From Brevinema_A sp051647245 (GTDB taxonomy: Bacteria; Spirochaetota; Brevinematia; Brevinematales; Brevinemataceae): a stretch of 64,000 nt of DNA. The stretch covers positions 310,001 through 374,000 of the forward strand of contig JBOFDS010000011.1 of assembly GCA_051647245.1 (NCBI GenBank), in the 5' to 3' direction. The notes under the pieces were generated by a model. That model was not told the DNA's origin. It saw nothing but the letters and a program-made list of their open reading frames with translations, and did not search any database. Of the stretch, positions 41,701 to 51,584 are shown piece after piece. Numbering within the stretch: position 1 is the first letter of the stretch; each line of letters starts with the position of its first letter. The translations under genes were made by a program, and so were the position numbers.

Positions 41701-42281
41701 TAGCTAATGATAAAATCCTTGCTGATCTTACAGAAGAAAGAACCAAATATGGTGAATCTAAAGAAGAGATCGAAAAGTATTGGAAAGAAGTTCAACTTAC
41801 AAAAACAGGTAAATACAAACTTCGTGACGGTAGATCTGGGGAAGCTTTCCACAAACCTGTCTTTGTCGGAGTGATGTATGTCCTTAAACTGAACCACATG
41901 GTTGACGATAAGCTCCATGCTCGTTCAGTTGGACCATACTCCTTAGTAACACAACAACCTCTCAGAGGTAAAGCAAACTTTGGTGGACAGCGTTTAGGAG
42001 AGATGGAAGTTTGGGCACTTGAAGCGTATGGCGTTTCTAACCTCTTACAAGAAATGATGACTGTGAAGTCAGACGATACCGAAGGACGCACACGCGTTTA
42101 TGAAGGTATCATCAAAGGGAAACGTGTATCTTCACCTAATATCCCTGAATCATTCAATGTTCTTGTTCAAGAGCTTAGAGGTCTTGCTCTCGATATCCAA
42201 GTCTATGATAAATCCGGAAAACGTGTCGCTCTCAATGAAAAAGAAAAAGAAATGCTTGATATGAGAGTACACCTAATCTAG
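38757..42281 (+). CDS. rpoB: RNA polymerase beta subunit
   Basis: 1174 residues, started at the ATG with GGAG 8 nt upstream; an in-frame ATG 51 nt earlier has no SD. [15 protein letters not shown], then [15 protein letters not shown]. The rifampicin region reads [19 protein letters not shown] then [20 protein letters not shown]; Asp516, His526 and Ser531 (E. coli numbering) are present, Asn518 is Ile. Other landmarks: [42 protein letters not shown]. Catalytic core subunit; transcribed with rpoC downstream. Confidence 0.97.
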   Translation: [1174 protein letters not shown]

Positions 42282-42340
42282 GAATATTTATTCCAAGACT
42301 CAAAAAAAGGGTGCATTACCCGTGTTAGAGGATGACAATT

Positions 42341-45300
42341 ATGAAAGGAATGCAAGGATTCGGTTCAATCTCCGTTAATCTAGCAAGCTCAGAGTTAGTG
42401 AGATCACTTTCTCATGGTGAAGTTTTAAAACCTGAAACAATTAATTATCGCACACTTCGTGCAGAAAGAGATGGTCTTTTTTGTGAAAGAATCTTTGGAC
42501 CTACAAAAGACTATGAATGTTCTTGTGGAAAATTCAGATCAATCCGTTATAAAGGAATCATCTGTGACCGTTGTGGTGTTGAAGTTACTGAAGCAAAAGT
42601 CCGTCGTTATAGAACAGGGCATATTGAATTAGTGGCACCTATTGCTCATATTTGGTATTATCGTATTATCCCTTCTAAGATTGCGATTTTATTAGATGTA
42701 GCACCAAGTCATATCCAAAGTATTTTGTACTTTGAAAAATATATCGTTATCGATCCCGGCGAAACAGATTTGGCTCCAAACCAAGTCTTGACCGATGAAG
42801 AATACGATGAATATCGCGACCGTTATAAGGAAGCGTTCACTGCTGGAAGTGGTGCTGGTGCAGTAAGACAAATCCTTAGAAATATTGATTTGGATTCCTT
42901 AGCAGACGAACTCAGAGCAACAAGCGACTACCAAAACAAAAGCGATAAAAAAATCATCAAACGTCTTGAGTTAATCGAAGACCTCAGAAAATCCAAAAAC
43001 AAACCTGAATGGGTGATCTTGGATGCAGTACCTGTATTGCCACCAGATCTCCGTCCAATGGTTCCACTTGAAGGTGGACGTTTTGCGACTTCCGATATCA
43101 ACGATCTCTATCGTCGTTTGATCAACAGAAACAATCGTTTGAAAAAACTCAAATCAGTAAACGCTCCTGATATCATCATCAAAAACGAGATGAGAATGGT
43201 GCAAGATGCTGCAGATTCCTTGTTTGATAACTCCCGTCGTGCACATCCTGTTACCGGTGGTGGCGATAGACCATTGAAATCCCTTTCTGATATTCTTAAA
43301 GGTAAGCAAGGTCGTTTCCGTCAAAATCTCCTCGGTAAGCGTGTTGACTATTCTGGTCGTTCTGTTATTATCGTTGGACCAAACCTCAAATTACACCAAT
43401 GTGGTCTCCCAAAACAAATGGCTCTCGAACTTTTCAAACCTTTCGTGATGAAAGGTTTGGTTGAACGTGAGATTGCTCCAAACATTAAAGCTGCAAAACA
43501 TTTGATTGAGATTGAACATGAAAGAGTTTGGGAAATTTTAGAAGACGTAGCTCGTGATCACCCTGTTCTTCTCAACCGTGCTCCTACATTGCACCGTTTG
43601 GGAATTCAGGCATTCGAACCAATCTTGGTCGAAGAAAAAGCGATCCAACTTCACCCACTCGTATGTCATGCCTATAACGCTGACTTTGACGGTGACCAGA
43701 TGGCTGTTCACGTACCTATTTCTCCTGAAGCACAAATTGAAGCTTGGATTTTGATGCTCTCCAGTAGAAACCTCCTCAACCCTGCAAACGGACACCCAGT
43801 GGTGTACCCAACACAGGATATGGTTCTCGGATTGTACCACCTTACTAAGCCAAAATTACATAAACCTGAAAGAATCAAAAAATTTGATGATAATGCTGAA
43901 TTGATCTTTGCTCTTGAAAGTGGCAACTTGGTCTTTGAAGATTGGATTCAATACAAGCTTAATGGCGAGTGGATCGAAACAACTCCTGGACGTGTCAAGT
44001 TTAACGAAGTAATTCCTTCAAAAATGGGATTCATCAACGAAACACTCACATCTAAAAGAGTTGAGAAATTACTTGCTGATTGTTACAAATTATATGGTAT
44101 CAAAGAAACTGCATTCCTTGCAGATGATTTGAAGTATATGGGTTATACGCACGCGACAAAATTAGGGGTAACTATCTCTATTTCTGACGTGAAGATTCCA
44201 CAAGAAAAATATGAAATCGTTGCGAAAACCGAAAAAGAAGTAGAAAAAATCGAGGACAATGCACGTCGCGGTTTGATTACTTATGAAGAAAAATACAACC
44301 AAGTTATCGACTTGTGGGCAAGTGCCAACGAACGTATCAAAAAACTCGTGGAAATGCGTCTCCGCGAAGATGCCGATGGATTCAACGCACTTTATGTGAT
44401 GATGGATTCTGGTGCTCGTGGTTCTAGAGAGCAGATCAGACAGCTTTCTGGTATGCGTGGATTGATGGCGAAACCATCTGGTGAGATTCTTGAAATGGCG
44501 ATCCGTTCTAACTTTAAAGAAGGATTGTCTGTGCTTGAATACTTTATCTCTTCTCACGGTGCTCGTAAAGGTCTTGCCGATACAGCGCTTAAAACAGCCG
44601 ATGCTGGTTACTTGACACGTAAATTGGTTGATATTGCTCAAGACGTTGTTATTACAACAGAAGATTGCGGTACCCTTCGTTATATGGAACTTGAAGCTGT
44701 TCGTCAAGGGGAAGAAATCATCAAAACATTGTCAGCAAGATGTCTTGGACGTATTTCTGCAGTGGATGTTTTTGACCCAAGAAACGGTCAGTTGATTGTT
44801 GCAGCAAATGAAATCATCGACGAAGAAGCTGTACGAAAAATTGAAGAAGCTGATATTGATAAGATCCGTATCAGATCTGTTCTCACTTGTGAAGCTTCAC
44901 AAGGTGTTTGTGGAAAATGTTACGGTTGGGATCTCTCTCAATTACAAAAAGTCAATATCGGGGAAGCTGTTGGTATTATCGCTGCCGAATCTATCGGACA
45001 ACCTGGTACTCAGTTGACCATGCGTACCTTCCATATTGGTGGTACCGCTGCGACTTCCTTAGAAGAAAACCAATTAGCACTTAGCTATGATGCGTTTGTT
45101 CTTAATGTTCCTGGAAACGTTGTTGAAAAGCAAACAGAAAATGGTCTCCAAAGAATCATCACCCGTAAAGGTGTGATCGAAGTTCAAAAAATTCTTGTTC
45201 AAATCCCTGTCAGCGATCTTAAAGATCCAGCTGATGCAGACCGTTTGAACGGAATGGATGTTGCGGCAGAACATATGGTAGCCCTCCTCAAAGATGGGGA

Positions 45301-46438
45301 AGAGCTTCGTTTCGGACGTCGTGTCATCATGAGAAAAATTGGTGATCAATTACTTGCTCTTGAATCCCAACGTTATTCTTACCCAGTACGTGTTGGTTCC
45401 CAACTCAAAATTTCTGCAGGAATTATCATTCCTCGTTCTACAACGATGGTGGAATTTGATCCATATAACGAACTTTATGTTTGTGAATTTGATGGACAAG
45501 TTCGCTATGCTGAGAAAGAAGTTGATGGTGAGATCGAAAAAGATAAATCTATCTTGCTCGTTTTAGATGCCGATGGAAATGAATTAGAAAGATTCATGAT
45601 CATTGCTGGTGTGTCCTTAGCTGTCGAAGAAGGTAGCCAAGTGATTGCCGGTGATACCATTGCTCGTCGTCCTATGGCGAAGAGAAGAACCAAAGATATT
45701 ATCGGTGGTCTCCCACGTGTTACAGAGCTCTTTGAATCTCGCCAACCTAAAAATACAGCAGTCATCGCTCTCTGTGAAGGTATTGTTGAAAGTATCGAAC
45801 AGAAAAAAGGTAAGTACAATGTCATCATCCGTGCGATGAATGGTAGAACATTCAGCCACGTTATTGTTTCTGGTAAAAATATCTATGTCCGTATTGGAGA
45901 TAGAGTTGAAGCTGGGGAACCATTGTGTGATGGTGTTGTAAGTCCACACGATATTCTTCGTGTCCTTGGGCAAAATGCTGTGGAGCAATTCTTACTTGAA
46001 GAGATCCAGGCTGTTTATCGCCTCCAAGGTGTGGAAATCAACGAAAAACATATTTCTATCATCATCCGTCAAATGCTCCGCAAGGTAGAAATTACTGATC
46101 CAGGTGATACAGAATTTATCATTGGTCAGATTGTTGACAGACATCATTTTGGTCGTGAAAATGAGAATGTGATTAATCAAGGTGGACAAGCATCTAAAGC
46201 AAGACCAGTTCTTATGGGATTGACGAAAGCTGCTTTGGTTACAGATAGCTTCTTATCAGCAGCATCCTTCCAAGAAACGCCTAAAGTGCTTTCTGGAGCA
46301 GCGTTAAGAGGAGCAGTTGATACTTTACAAGGACTCAAAGAGAACCTTGTGATTGGACAATTGATCCCAGCTGGTACAGGTATTAAGCATTATGAAGGCT
46401 TGAGAATTCTTGGTAGAAAAGATCAATCAGCTGAATAA
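42341..46438 (+). CDS. rpoC: RNA polymerase beta' subunit
   Basis: 1365 residues from the ATG that leaves GAGG 9 nt upstream (an ATG 9 nt earlier overlaps that SD). N-terminal zinc ribbon C-x-C-x12-C-x2-C (CSCGKFRSI, CDRCGVEV), the catalytic Mg2+ site NADFDGDQMAVH, RQNLLGKRVDYSGRSVI, trigger-loop region (GTQLTMRTFHIGG), and second zinc site with CEASQGVCGKCYG. No large lineage insertions were noticed. Followed by a strong terminator that closes the rplKAJL-rpoBC transcript. Confidence 0.97.
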   Translation: MKGMQGFGSISVNLASSELVRSLSHGEVLKPETINYRTLRAERDGLFCERIFGPTKDYECSCGKFRSIRYKGIICDRCGVEVTEAKVRRYRTGHIELVAPIAHIWYYRIIPSKIAILLDVAPSHIQSILYFEKYIVIDPGETDLAPNQVLTDEEYDEYRDRYKEAFTAGSGAGAVRQILRNIDLDSLADELRATSDYQNKSDKKIIKRLELIEDLRKSKNKPEWVILDAVPVLPPDLRPMVPLEGGRFATSDINDLYRRLINRNNRLKKLKSVNAPDIIIKNEMRMVQDAADSLFDNSRRAHPVTGGGDRPLKSLSDILKGKQGRFRQNLLGKRVDYSGRSVIIVGPNLKLHQCGLPKQMALELFKPFVMKGLVEREIAPNIKAAKHLIEIEHERVWEILEDVARDHPVLLNRAPTLHRLGIQAFEPILVEEKAIQLHPLVCHAYNADFDGDQMAVHVPISPEAQIEAWILMLSSRNLLNPANGHPVVYPTQDMVLGLYHLTKPKLHKPERIKKFDDNAELIFALESGNLVFEDWIQYKLNGEWIETTPGRVKFNEVIPSKMGFINETLTSKRVEKLLADCYKLYGIKETAFLADDLKYMGYTHATKLGVTISISDVKIPQEKYEIVAKTEKEVEKIEDNARRGLITYEEKYNQVIDLWASANERIKKLVEMRLREDADGFNALYVMMDSGARGSREQIRQLSGMRGLMAKPSGEILEMAIRSNFKEGLSVLEYFISSHGARKGLADTALKTADAGYLTRKLVDIAQDVVITTEDCGTLRYMELEAVRQGEEIIKTLSARCLGRISAVDVFDPRNGQLIVAANEIIDEEAVRKIEEADIDKIRIRSVLTCEASQGVCGKCYGWDLSQLQKVNIGEAVGIIAAESIGQPGTQLTMRTFHIGGTAATSLEENQLALSYDAFVLNVPGNVVEKQTENGLQRIITRKGVIEVQKILVQIPVSDLKDPADADRLNGMDVAAEHMVALLKDGEELRFGRRVIMRKIGDQLLALESQRYSYPVRVGSQLKISAGIIIPRSTTMVEFDPYNELYVCEFDGQVRYAEKEVDGEIEKDKSILLVLDADGNELERFMIIAGVSLAVEEGSQVIAGDTIARRPMAKRRTKDIIGGLPRVTELFESRQPKNTAVIALCEGIVESIEQKKGKYNVIIRAMNGRTFSHVIVSGKNIYVRIGDRVEAGEPLCDGVVSPHDILRVLGQNAVEQFLLEEIQAVYRLQGVEINEKHISIIIRQMLRKVEITDPGDTEFIIGQIVDRHHFGRENENVINQGGQASKARPVLMGLTKAALVTDSFLSAASFQETPKVLSGAALRGAVDTLQGLKENLVIGQLIPAGTGIKHYEGLRILGRKDQSAE

Positions 46439-46450
46439 TTTTACAAAAAC

Positions 46451-46484
46451 AAAACAGGAATCGTGTTATGCGGTTCCTGTTTTT
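46451..46484 (+). terminator. Intrinsic terminator after rpoC
   Basis: AAAACAGGAA (46451-46460) pairs with TTCCTGTTTT (46474-46483) with CG/CG closing pairs in the loop, ending in a T run. Ends the beta operon. Confidence 0.88.
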
Positions 46485-46515
46485 GATTTTAAATCTTAAA
46501 ATGGCGTACAAATGA

Positions 46516-46544
46516 TTGACAAAAAGCTTTAAAAACATTATACT
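46516..46544 (+). promoter_or_regulatory. Promoter P1 upstream of rpsL region
   Basis: TTGACA (46516-46521), 17-bp spacer, TATACT (46539-46544). About 390 bp upstream of rpsL; start near 46551, just before the hairpin at 46555. Confidence 0.75.
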
Positions 46545-46554
46545 GTCTCTAATC

Positions 46555-46581
46555 CAAAACTTTTTAAATGAAAGTTTTTGG
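46555..46581 (+). other. Hairpin at the predicted 5' end of the P1 transcript
   Basis: CCAAAA-CTTT pairs with AAAG-TTTTTGG (one bulge) across a loop of TTAAATG. It begins within about 5 nt of the predicted P1 start. Confidence 0.45.
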
Positions 46582-46667
46582 AGATATTGTTAAATTTTTT
46601 TAGTCCTTTGTGACTTTATAATGCAAATTGCTTTTAGAGGGTATTCTGGCACTGTCTACTAAGAGCC

Positions 46668-46694
46668 TTTTCTAGTAAATAACCTACTAGAAAA
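46668..46694 (+). other. Perfect 10-bp hairpin in the region between P1 and P2
   Basis: TTTTCTAGTA (46668-46677), loop AATAACC, TACTAGAAAA (46685-46694), followed by A5 rather than T; not a plus-strand terminator, though on the minus strand the T run could make it one. Preceded by an imperfect GGCACT/AGAGCC hairpin. Confidence 0.5.
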
Positions 46695-46785
46695 AAAGAA
46701 ATCATTTCCAGAAATTGTGCGCTTGAATTTTTGAGGAAAAAGTTGAAAATAATTGGTGAAAAACCTGTATTTTCCACATAATGCA

Positions 46786-46815
46786 TTGACAAAGTGTTGT
46801 CATATGTATTATAAT
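46786..46815 (+). promoter_or_regulatory. Promoter P2 of the str-S10-spc-alpha operon
   Basis: TTGACA (46786-46791), 18-bp spacer, TATAAT (46810-46815). The predicted start (about 46821) lies within an 8-bp hairpin TAACACCT/AGGTGTTA (46819-46842), so the mRNA would begin with a stem-loop. A second AAAGTTT/AAACTTT hairpin (46895-46912) precedes the rpsL SD. Confidence 0.8.
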
Positions 46816-46935
46816 ATATAACACCTGTGAAATAAGGTGTTAGTTTTAACGTTGTCTACTTATAAAAATATAAAGTAAGAATTATTAAGAAAATAAAGTT
46901 TGAAAAAACTTTTAATTTAAGGAAGAGGTTGCCTG

Positions 46936-47310
46936 ATGCCTACAATCAACCAATTAGTGCGATTTGGCCGTAAGACAGTAGAGAAAAAAACAAAATCTCC
47001 TGCTCTTCGTGCTAATCCTCAGAGAAGAGGTGTTTGTACTCGTGTAACAACGATGACACCTAAAAAGCCTAACTCAGCTCTTCGTAAGATCGCTCGTGTG
47101 CGTCTTACAACGGGTGTAGAGGTTACCGCGTATATTCCCGGTATTGGGCATAATTTGCAAGAACACTCTGTTGTTCTTATTCGTGGTGGTCGTGTGAAGG
47201 ACTTACCAGGTGTACGTTACCATATTATTCGTGGTACACTCGATTCAATGGGTGTTGACAAGCGTAAACAAGGTCGTTCCAAATACGGATCCAAACGTCC
47301 TAAGAACTAG
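46936..47310 (+). CDS. rpsL: Small ribosomal subunit protein uS12
   Basis: 124 residues. [20 protein letters not shown], then [50 protein letters not shown]. Both lysines of PKKPNS and the RVKDL lysine, positions where streptomycin resistance arises, are wild type. S12 lines the decoding site. SD AAGGAAGAGG. First gene of the str operon. Confidence 0.97.
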   Translation: MPTINQLVRFGRKTVEKKTKSPALRANPQRRGVCTRVTTMTPKKPNSALRKIARVRLTTGVEVTAYIPGIGHNLQEHSVVLIRGGRVKDLPGVRYHIIRGTLDSMGVDKRKQGRSKYGSKRPKN

Positions 47311-47421
47311 AGTTCTTCTAGTTTATCATGCTAGTTAGTCTAGCAAAAATTATATGTTTCTGAGTAAACGACATTTTGTTGTTGAAGCAGTTTGCATATG
47401 CAAATACAGAAAGAGGTTTTT

Positions 47422-47895
47422 ATGCCAAGAAAGAAAGCCAAAGGTCATTTTCGTCCTTTACTTCCAGACGGAAAGTACAATAGTCTTCTCGTCACAAAAA
47501 TCGTCAATCGCATTATGCTTGACGGTAAAAAAAGCTTAGCGACATCTATTGTTTATAGCGCTATGGACTTTTTAGCAGAAAAAACAGAGCTTCCCGCATT
47601 AGAGGCTTTGGAAACTGCAATTAACAATATCAAACCTCCGGTAGAAGTTCGTTCAAGACGTGTTGGTGGTGCTACATACCAAGTGCCTGTAGATGTTCGT
47701 CCTGAAAGACAGTTAGCGTTAGCATTACGTTGGCTTGTTGACTATTCTAGAAAAAGAAGAGAGCATTCTATGGAAGAAAAACTCGGAAAAGAGCTTTTCG
47801 ATGCATTCAATGAAAGTGGATCTTCTATCAAGAAACGTACTGATACCCTTAAGATGGCTGAGGCTAACCGTGCCTTTGCTCACTATAAGTGGTAA
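47422..47895 (+). CDS. rpsG: Small ribosomal subunit protein uS7
   Basis: 157 residues from the ATG with AAGAGG upstream; an in-frame ATG 30 nt earlier has no SD and would add non-conserved residues. MPRKKAKGHFRPLLPDGKYN, VTKIVNRIMLDGKKSLATSI, RVGGATYQVPVDVRPERQ, FAHYKW at the end. S7 nucleates assembly of the 30S head. Confidence 0.96.
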   Translation: MPRKKAKGHFRPLLPDGKYNSLLVTKIVNRIMLDGKKSLATSIVYSAMDFLAEKTELPALEALETAINNIKPPVEVRSRRVGGATYQVPVDVRPERQLALALRWLVDYSRKRREHSMEEKLGKELFDAFNESGSSIKKRTDTLKMAEANRAFAHYKW

Positions 47896-47914
47896 GGTCT
47901 AAAGAGGTTATCAC

Positions 47915-49984
47915 ATGGCTGAGAAAAAATTTGCCAAAAATAAATTAAGAAATATTGGTATTGCGGCTCATATTGACGCTGGTAAAACTACTATTACAGA
48001 GCGTATCCTCTATTTTACAGGAAAAACTCACAAAATTGGAGAAACCCACGAGGGTGCTTCCGAAATGGACTGGATGGAGCAAGAGAAAGAACGTGGTATT
48101 ACCATTACTTCTGCTGCTACAACATGTTACTGGGATGATATTAAAATTAACATCATCGATACACCAGGACACGTTGACTTTACAGCTGAAGTTGAGCGTT
48201 CCCTTCGTGTTCTTGATGGTGCTGTTGCGGTTTTCGACGTTGCTGCTGGGGTTGAACCTCAATCAGAAACAGTTTGGAGACAAGCTAACAAATATAACGT
48301 ACCTCGTTTAGCGTTCATGAATAAAATGGACAAAATGGGTGCTGACTTTATGATGTCTGTTGACTCCATGAAGCAAAAATTAGGTGTAAGAGGAACTCCA
48401 GTTCAATTACCAATTGGTGCTGAGAATGACTTTAAAGGTGTTGTTGACCTTGTTGAGATGAGAGCGTTGCTCTGGGACGATAAAGATGATAACCTCCAAT
48501 ACACTGTTGCTGAAATTCCTGCTGAAATAAAAGAAGATGCAGAAATTTGGCACCACAATCTTGTAGAAGTTGTTGCTGAAGCTAACGACGAATACATGAC
48601 AAAATTCCTCGAAGGTGAAGATCTCACAGTCGAAGAAATCAAAAATGGTATCCGTACTATGACTGTTGATGGACGTATGTACCCAGTATTCTGTGGTGCT
48701 GCTCTCAAAAACAAAGGTATCCAACCACTTCTTGATGGTGTAAGAGATTACTTACCATCTCCTATTGATATTGCTGCTATCACAGGTGTAACACCAGATG
48801 GGGACGAAGAAACTAGAAAAGCTGATGATAAAGAGCCTTTATCAATGTTGGCCTTCAAAGTTATGGTTGACCCTTATATCGGAAAATTGGTGTTTGCACG
48901 TATTTATTCTGGTACTCTTGAAAAAGGATCTTATGTTTATAACGTAAACAAAGGAAACAAAGAGCGTATCTCTAGAATCATGCGTATGCACGCTAATAAA
49001 AGAGAAGAAGTTGATGTGGCAACAGCTGGTGATATCGTTGGTATCGCTGGTATGAAAGACACAATTACTGGTGATAGTGTGACTGCTGAAGGTAAAGCAA
49101 TTTTCTTAGAGGCAATCGACTTCCCAGAACCAGTGATCGCAGTTGCTATCGAACCTAAAACCAAAGAAGATGTGGATAAGCTTGGTGAAAGTCTTAGAAA
49201 ACTTCAAGACGAAGATCCAACATTCCGTGTTTCCTCAAACGAAGAAACAGGTCAAACCATCATTGCTGGTATGGGTGAGTTGCACTTAGAAATTCTCTGT
49301 GATCGTCTCAAAAGAGAACACAAAGTGGAAGTTAATATCGGTAAACCACAAGTTGCTTACCGTGAAACAATCACTACAAAAGCTAATGAAGACTTCAAAT
49401 ATGCTAAACAGTCTGGTGGTAAAGGTCAATATGGTCACGTTGTCATTGAGATCGAACCTGCAGAAGTTGGTGAAGGATTTGTCTTTGTTGACGACATTAA
49501 GGGTGGTAAAATTCCTAGAGAATACATCCCTGCTGTTGAAAAAGGTTGTGCGGAAGCACTTGCAAACGGTGTTCTTGCTGGATATCCAGTGGTTGACGTT
49601 AAAGTTCGTCTTTATGAAGGATCATACCATGATGTTGACTCTTCTGAACTTGCGTTTAAGCTTGCTGGTTCTATGGCTATGAAAGCTGCTATGCAAAAAG
49701 CTAACCCAATCATTCTTGAGCCTATGATGAAAGTTGTAGCAGTTGCTCCTGACGGATACGAAGGATCCGTGATGGGTGACCTCTCTGGAAGACGTGCTAA
49801 AATTACTGGTACTGAATCCAAACACGGTGCGAAAGAAATTGATTGTCATGTACCATTAGGAGAAATGTTCGGATACGCAACAGATCTTCGTTCTATGACC
49901 CAAGGTCGTGGTACTTACTCAATGGAATTCTCTCACTATGAGCCACTCCCAAGAAACTTCTGGGATGATCTCAAAAAGAGCTAA
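47915..49984 (+). CDS. fusA: Elongation factor G
   Basis: 689 residues, full length. G1 [17 protein letters not shown]2 region [13 protein letters not shown]3 [13 protein letters not shown]4 NKMDKMGAD; domain II-V follow, with the domain IV loop [18 protein letters not shown]. Translocase GTPase. SD AAAGAGG. In the str operon between rpsG and tuf. Sequence gives no reason to think it is the spdEFG2 paralogue. Confidence 0.97.
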   Translation: MAEKKFAKNKLRNIGIAAHIDAGKTTITERILYFTGKTHKIGETHEGASEMDWMEQEKERGITITSAATTCYWDDIKINIIDTPGHVDFTAEVERSLRVLDGAVAVFDVAAGVEPQSETVWRQANKYNVPRLAFMNKMDKMGADFMMSVDSMKQKLGVRGTPVQLPIGAENDFKGVVDLVEMRALLWDDKDDNLQYTVAEIPAEIKEDAEIWHHNLVEVVAEANDEYMTKFLEGEDLTVEEIKNGIRTMTVDGRMYPVFCGAALKNKGIQPLLDGVRDYLPSPIDIAAITGVTPDGDEETRKADDKEPLSMLAFKVMVDPYIGKLVFARIYSGTLEKGSYVYNVNKGNKERISRIMRMHANKREEVDVATAGDIVGIAGMKDTITGDSVTAEGKAIFLEAIDFPEPVIAVAIEPKTKEDVDKLGESLRKLQDEDPTFRVSSNEETGQTIIAGMGELHLEILCDRLKREHKVEVNIGKPQVAYRETITTKANEDFKYAKQSGGKGQYGHVVIEIEPAEVGEGFVFVDDIKGGKIPREYIPAVEKGCAEALANGVLAGYPVVDVKVRLYEGSYHDVDSSELAFKLAGSMAMKAAMQKANPIILEPMMKVVAVAPDGYEGSVMGDLSGRRAKITGTESKHGAKEIDCHVPLGEMFGYATDLRSMTQGRGTYSMEFSHYEPLPRNFWDDLKKS

Positions 49985-50063
49985 TATCTAATTATAAGCA
50001 AAAAAATAGTTGTGAAAAACAACAAAAAACTTAAATTTATGCCAAATAGGCTGGAGGATTTGT

Positions 50064-51239
50064 ATGGCTACATTCGATCGTTCTTTACCTCACTTAAATG
50101 TGGGAACTCTTGGTCACGTTGACCATGGTAAAACAACCTTGACATCTGCGATTACAACATACCTTGCTTCAAAAGGTAAAGCTGATGCAAAAAAATATGA
50201 AGATATTGACGGAGCTCCTGAAGAAAAAGCTCGTGGTATCACGATTAACACAGCTCACGTTGAGTATGCTTCTGACAAACGTCACTATGCTCACGTTGAC
50301 TGTCCAGGACACGCGGACTATATCAAAAACATGATCACTGGTGCTGCTCAAATGGATGGTGCTGTTCTTGTTGTTGCTGCAACAGACGGTGTAATGCCAC
50401 AAACACGTGAACACGTTCTCTTGGCTCGCCAGGTTAACGTTCCTTCTATCATGGTTTTCATCAACAAAGTTGACTTGATCGACGCTGCTGATGCTGAACT
50501 CATCGATCTCGTTGAAATGGACGTTCGTGAGCTTCTTAGCTCTTACGACTTCCCAGGAGATGATGTTCCTGTGATCCGTGGATCTGCTCGTGGAGCATTA
50601 GAAGGGAAAACAGAATGTATCCAAGAACTCGTTGATGCAATGGATACTTACTTCCCAGATCCAGTTCGTGAATTGGACAAACCTTTCTTGATGCCAGTTG
50701 AAGACGTGTTCTCAATTTCTGGACGTGGTACAGTGGTAACAGGACGTATCGAACGTGGTATGGTTAAGATCCAAGACGAGATCGAAATCATCGGTTACGA
50801 AGATACAAAAAAATCAGTATGTACTGGTGTGGAAATGTTCCGTAAACAACTCGAACAAGGTCAAGCTGGTGATAATGCTGGTATCCTCCTTCGTGGTGTT
50901 GATAAAGATGCTGTACGTCGTGGTATGGTTCTTGCGAAACCTAAATCTATTACTCCTCACAGAAAATTCAATGCTGAGGTTTATGTTCTTAAAGCTGAAG
51001 AAGGTGGACGTAAAACTCCTTTCCATAAAGGATACAGACCACAATTCTATATCAGAACTGCTGACGTTACAGGTAACATCGTAGACATCAAAGGTGCTGA
51101 CATGGTTATGCCTGGGGATAACATCCAGATGACTATCGAACTTATCGTTCCTATCGCTGTTGAAAACGGAATGCGTTTTGCTATTCGTGAAGGCGGAAGA
51201 ACTGTTGGTGCCGGTGTTGTTACAGAGATCGTAGAATAA
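50064..51239 (+). CDS. tuf: Elongation factor Tu
   Basis: 391 residues. [18 protein letters not shown] (P-loop), [47 protein letters not shown] (NKxD), then domain II with [13 protein letters not shown] and domain III ending [13 protein letters not shown]. Delivers aminoacyl-tRNA. A GTTGT/ACAAC hairpin (50009-50023) lies in the 79-nt gap after fusA. SD GGAGG. Confidence 0.97.
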   Translation: MATFDRSLPHLNVGTLGHVDHGKTTLTSAITTYLASKGKADAKKYEDIDGAPEEKARGITINTAHVEYASDKRHYAHVDCPGHADYIKNMITGAAQMDGAVLVVAATDGVMPQTREHVLLARQVNVPSIMVFINKVDLIDAADAELIDLVEMDVRELLSSYDFPGDDVPVIRGSARGALEGKTECIQELVDAMDTYFPDPVRELDKPFLMPVEDVFSISGRGTVVTGRIERGMVKIQDEIEIIGYEDTKKSVCTGVEMFRKQLEQGQAGDNAGILLRGVDKDAVRRGMVLAKPKSITPHRKFNAEVYVLKAEEGGRKTPFHKGYRPQFYIRTADVTGNIVDIKGADMVMPGDNIQMTIELIVPIAVENGMRFAIREGGRTVGAGVVTEIVE

Positions 51240-51263
51240 TAATATCAAAAGAGGTTTCACATC

Positions 51264-51566
51264 GTGAACAGAATCAGAGTGAGACTAAAAGCTTATGATG
51301 TTGCCTTAATCGAACAATCTGCAACATCTATAGTAGAGTCAGTTAAGAGTAAAGGTGGTAGGATCGCAGGTCCTATCCACCTCCCTACTCATATTAAAAA
51401 ATATACAGTGTTAACTTCTCCACACGTAGACAAGAATGCAAGAGAGCAATTTGAAATGCGTACGCATAAAAGGCTTATTGATATTTTTGAACCTACAGCG
51501 GAGCTCATTAACGCTTTATCCGAACTTCAATTACCATCAGGTGTTGAAGTAGAAATCAAGCAATAG
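51264..51566 (+). CDS. rpsJ: Small ribosomal subunit protein uS10
   Basis: 100 residues, GTG start with AAGAGG upstream. [40 protein letters not shown] and [14 protein letters not shown] are standard. S10 (NusE) also binds NusG/NusB in antitermination. First gene of the S10 block, directly after tuf, so str and S10 form one unit. Confidence 0.96.
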   Translation: MNRIRVRLKAYDVALIEQSATSIVESVKSKGGRIAGPIHLPTHIKKYTVLTSPHVDKNAREQFEMRTHKRLIDIFEPTAELINALSELQLPSGVEVEIKQ

Positions 51567-51584
51567 CATTTACGAGGATACAAA

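Larger units (their letters stand above)
46485..46935 (+). other. 451-bp non-coding region: two promoters and several hairpins upstream of rpsL
   Basis: Contains a perfect promoter (46516-46544), a structured stretch of about 230 bp with three hairpins (46555-46581, 46649-46668, 46668-46694), and a second perfect promoter (46786-46815). An 11-codon ATG frame at 46568-46603 has no SD. None of the tmRNA, 6S, SRP or RNase P hallmarks could be seen. What is transcribed from the first promoter is not known: either a long str-operon leader or a small RNA. Confidence 0.6.

Noticed and set aside
46568..46603. Short ATG frame (11 codons) in the rpsL upstream region
   Set aside because: No ribosome-binding site, overlaps a hairpin, and no conserved feature of a leader peptide (no run of regulatory codons).
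46551..46780. Candidate 6S RNA, tmRNA, RNase P or SRP RNA
   Set aside because: No diagnostic motifs (no tmRNA T-arm or CCA end, no GGAAGG of SRP RNA, no RNase P ACAGAA core, no long rod of 6S type). Kept only as an unassigned structured region.
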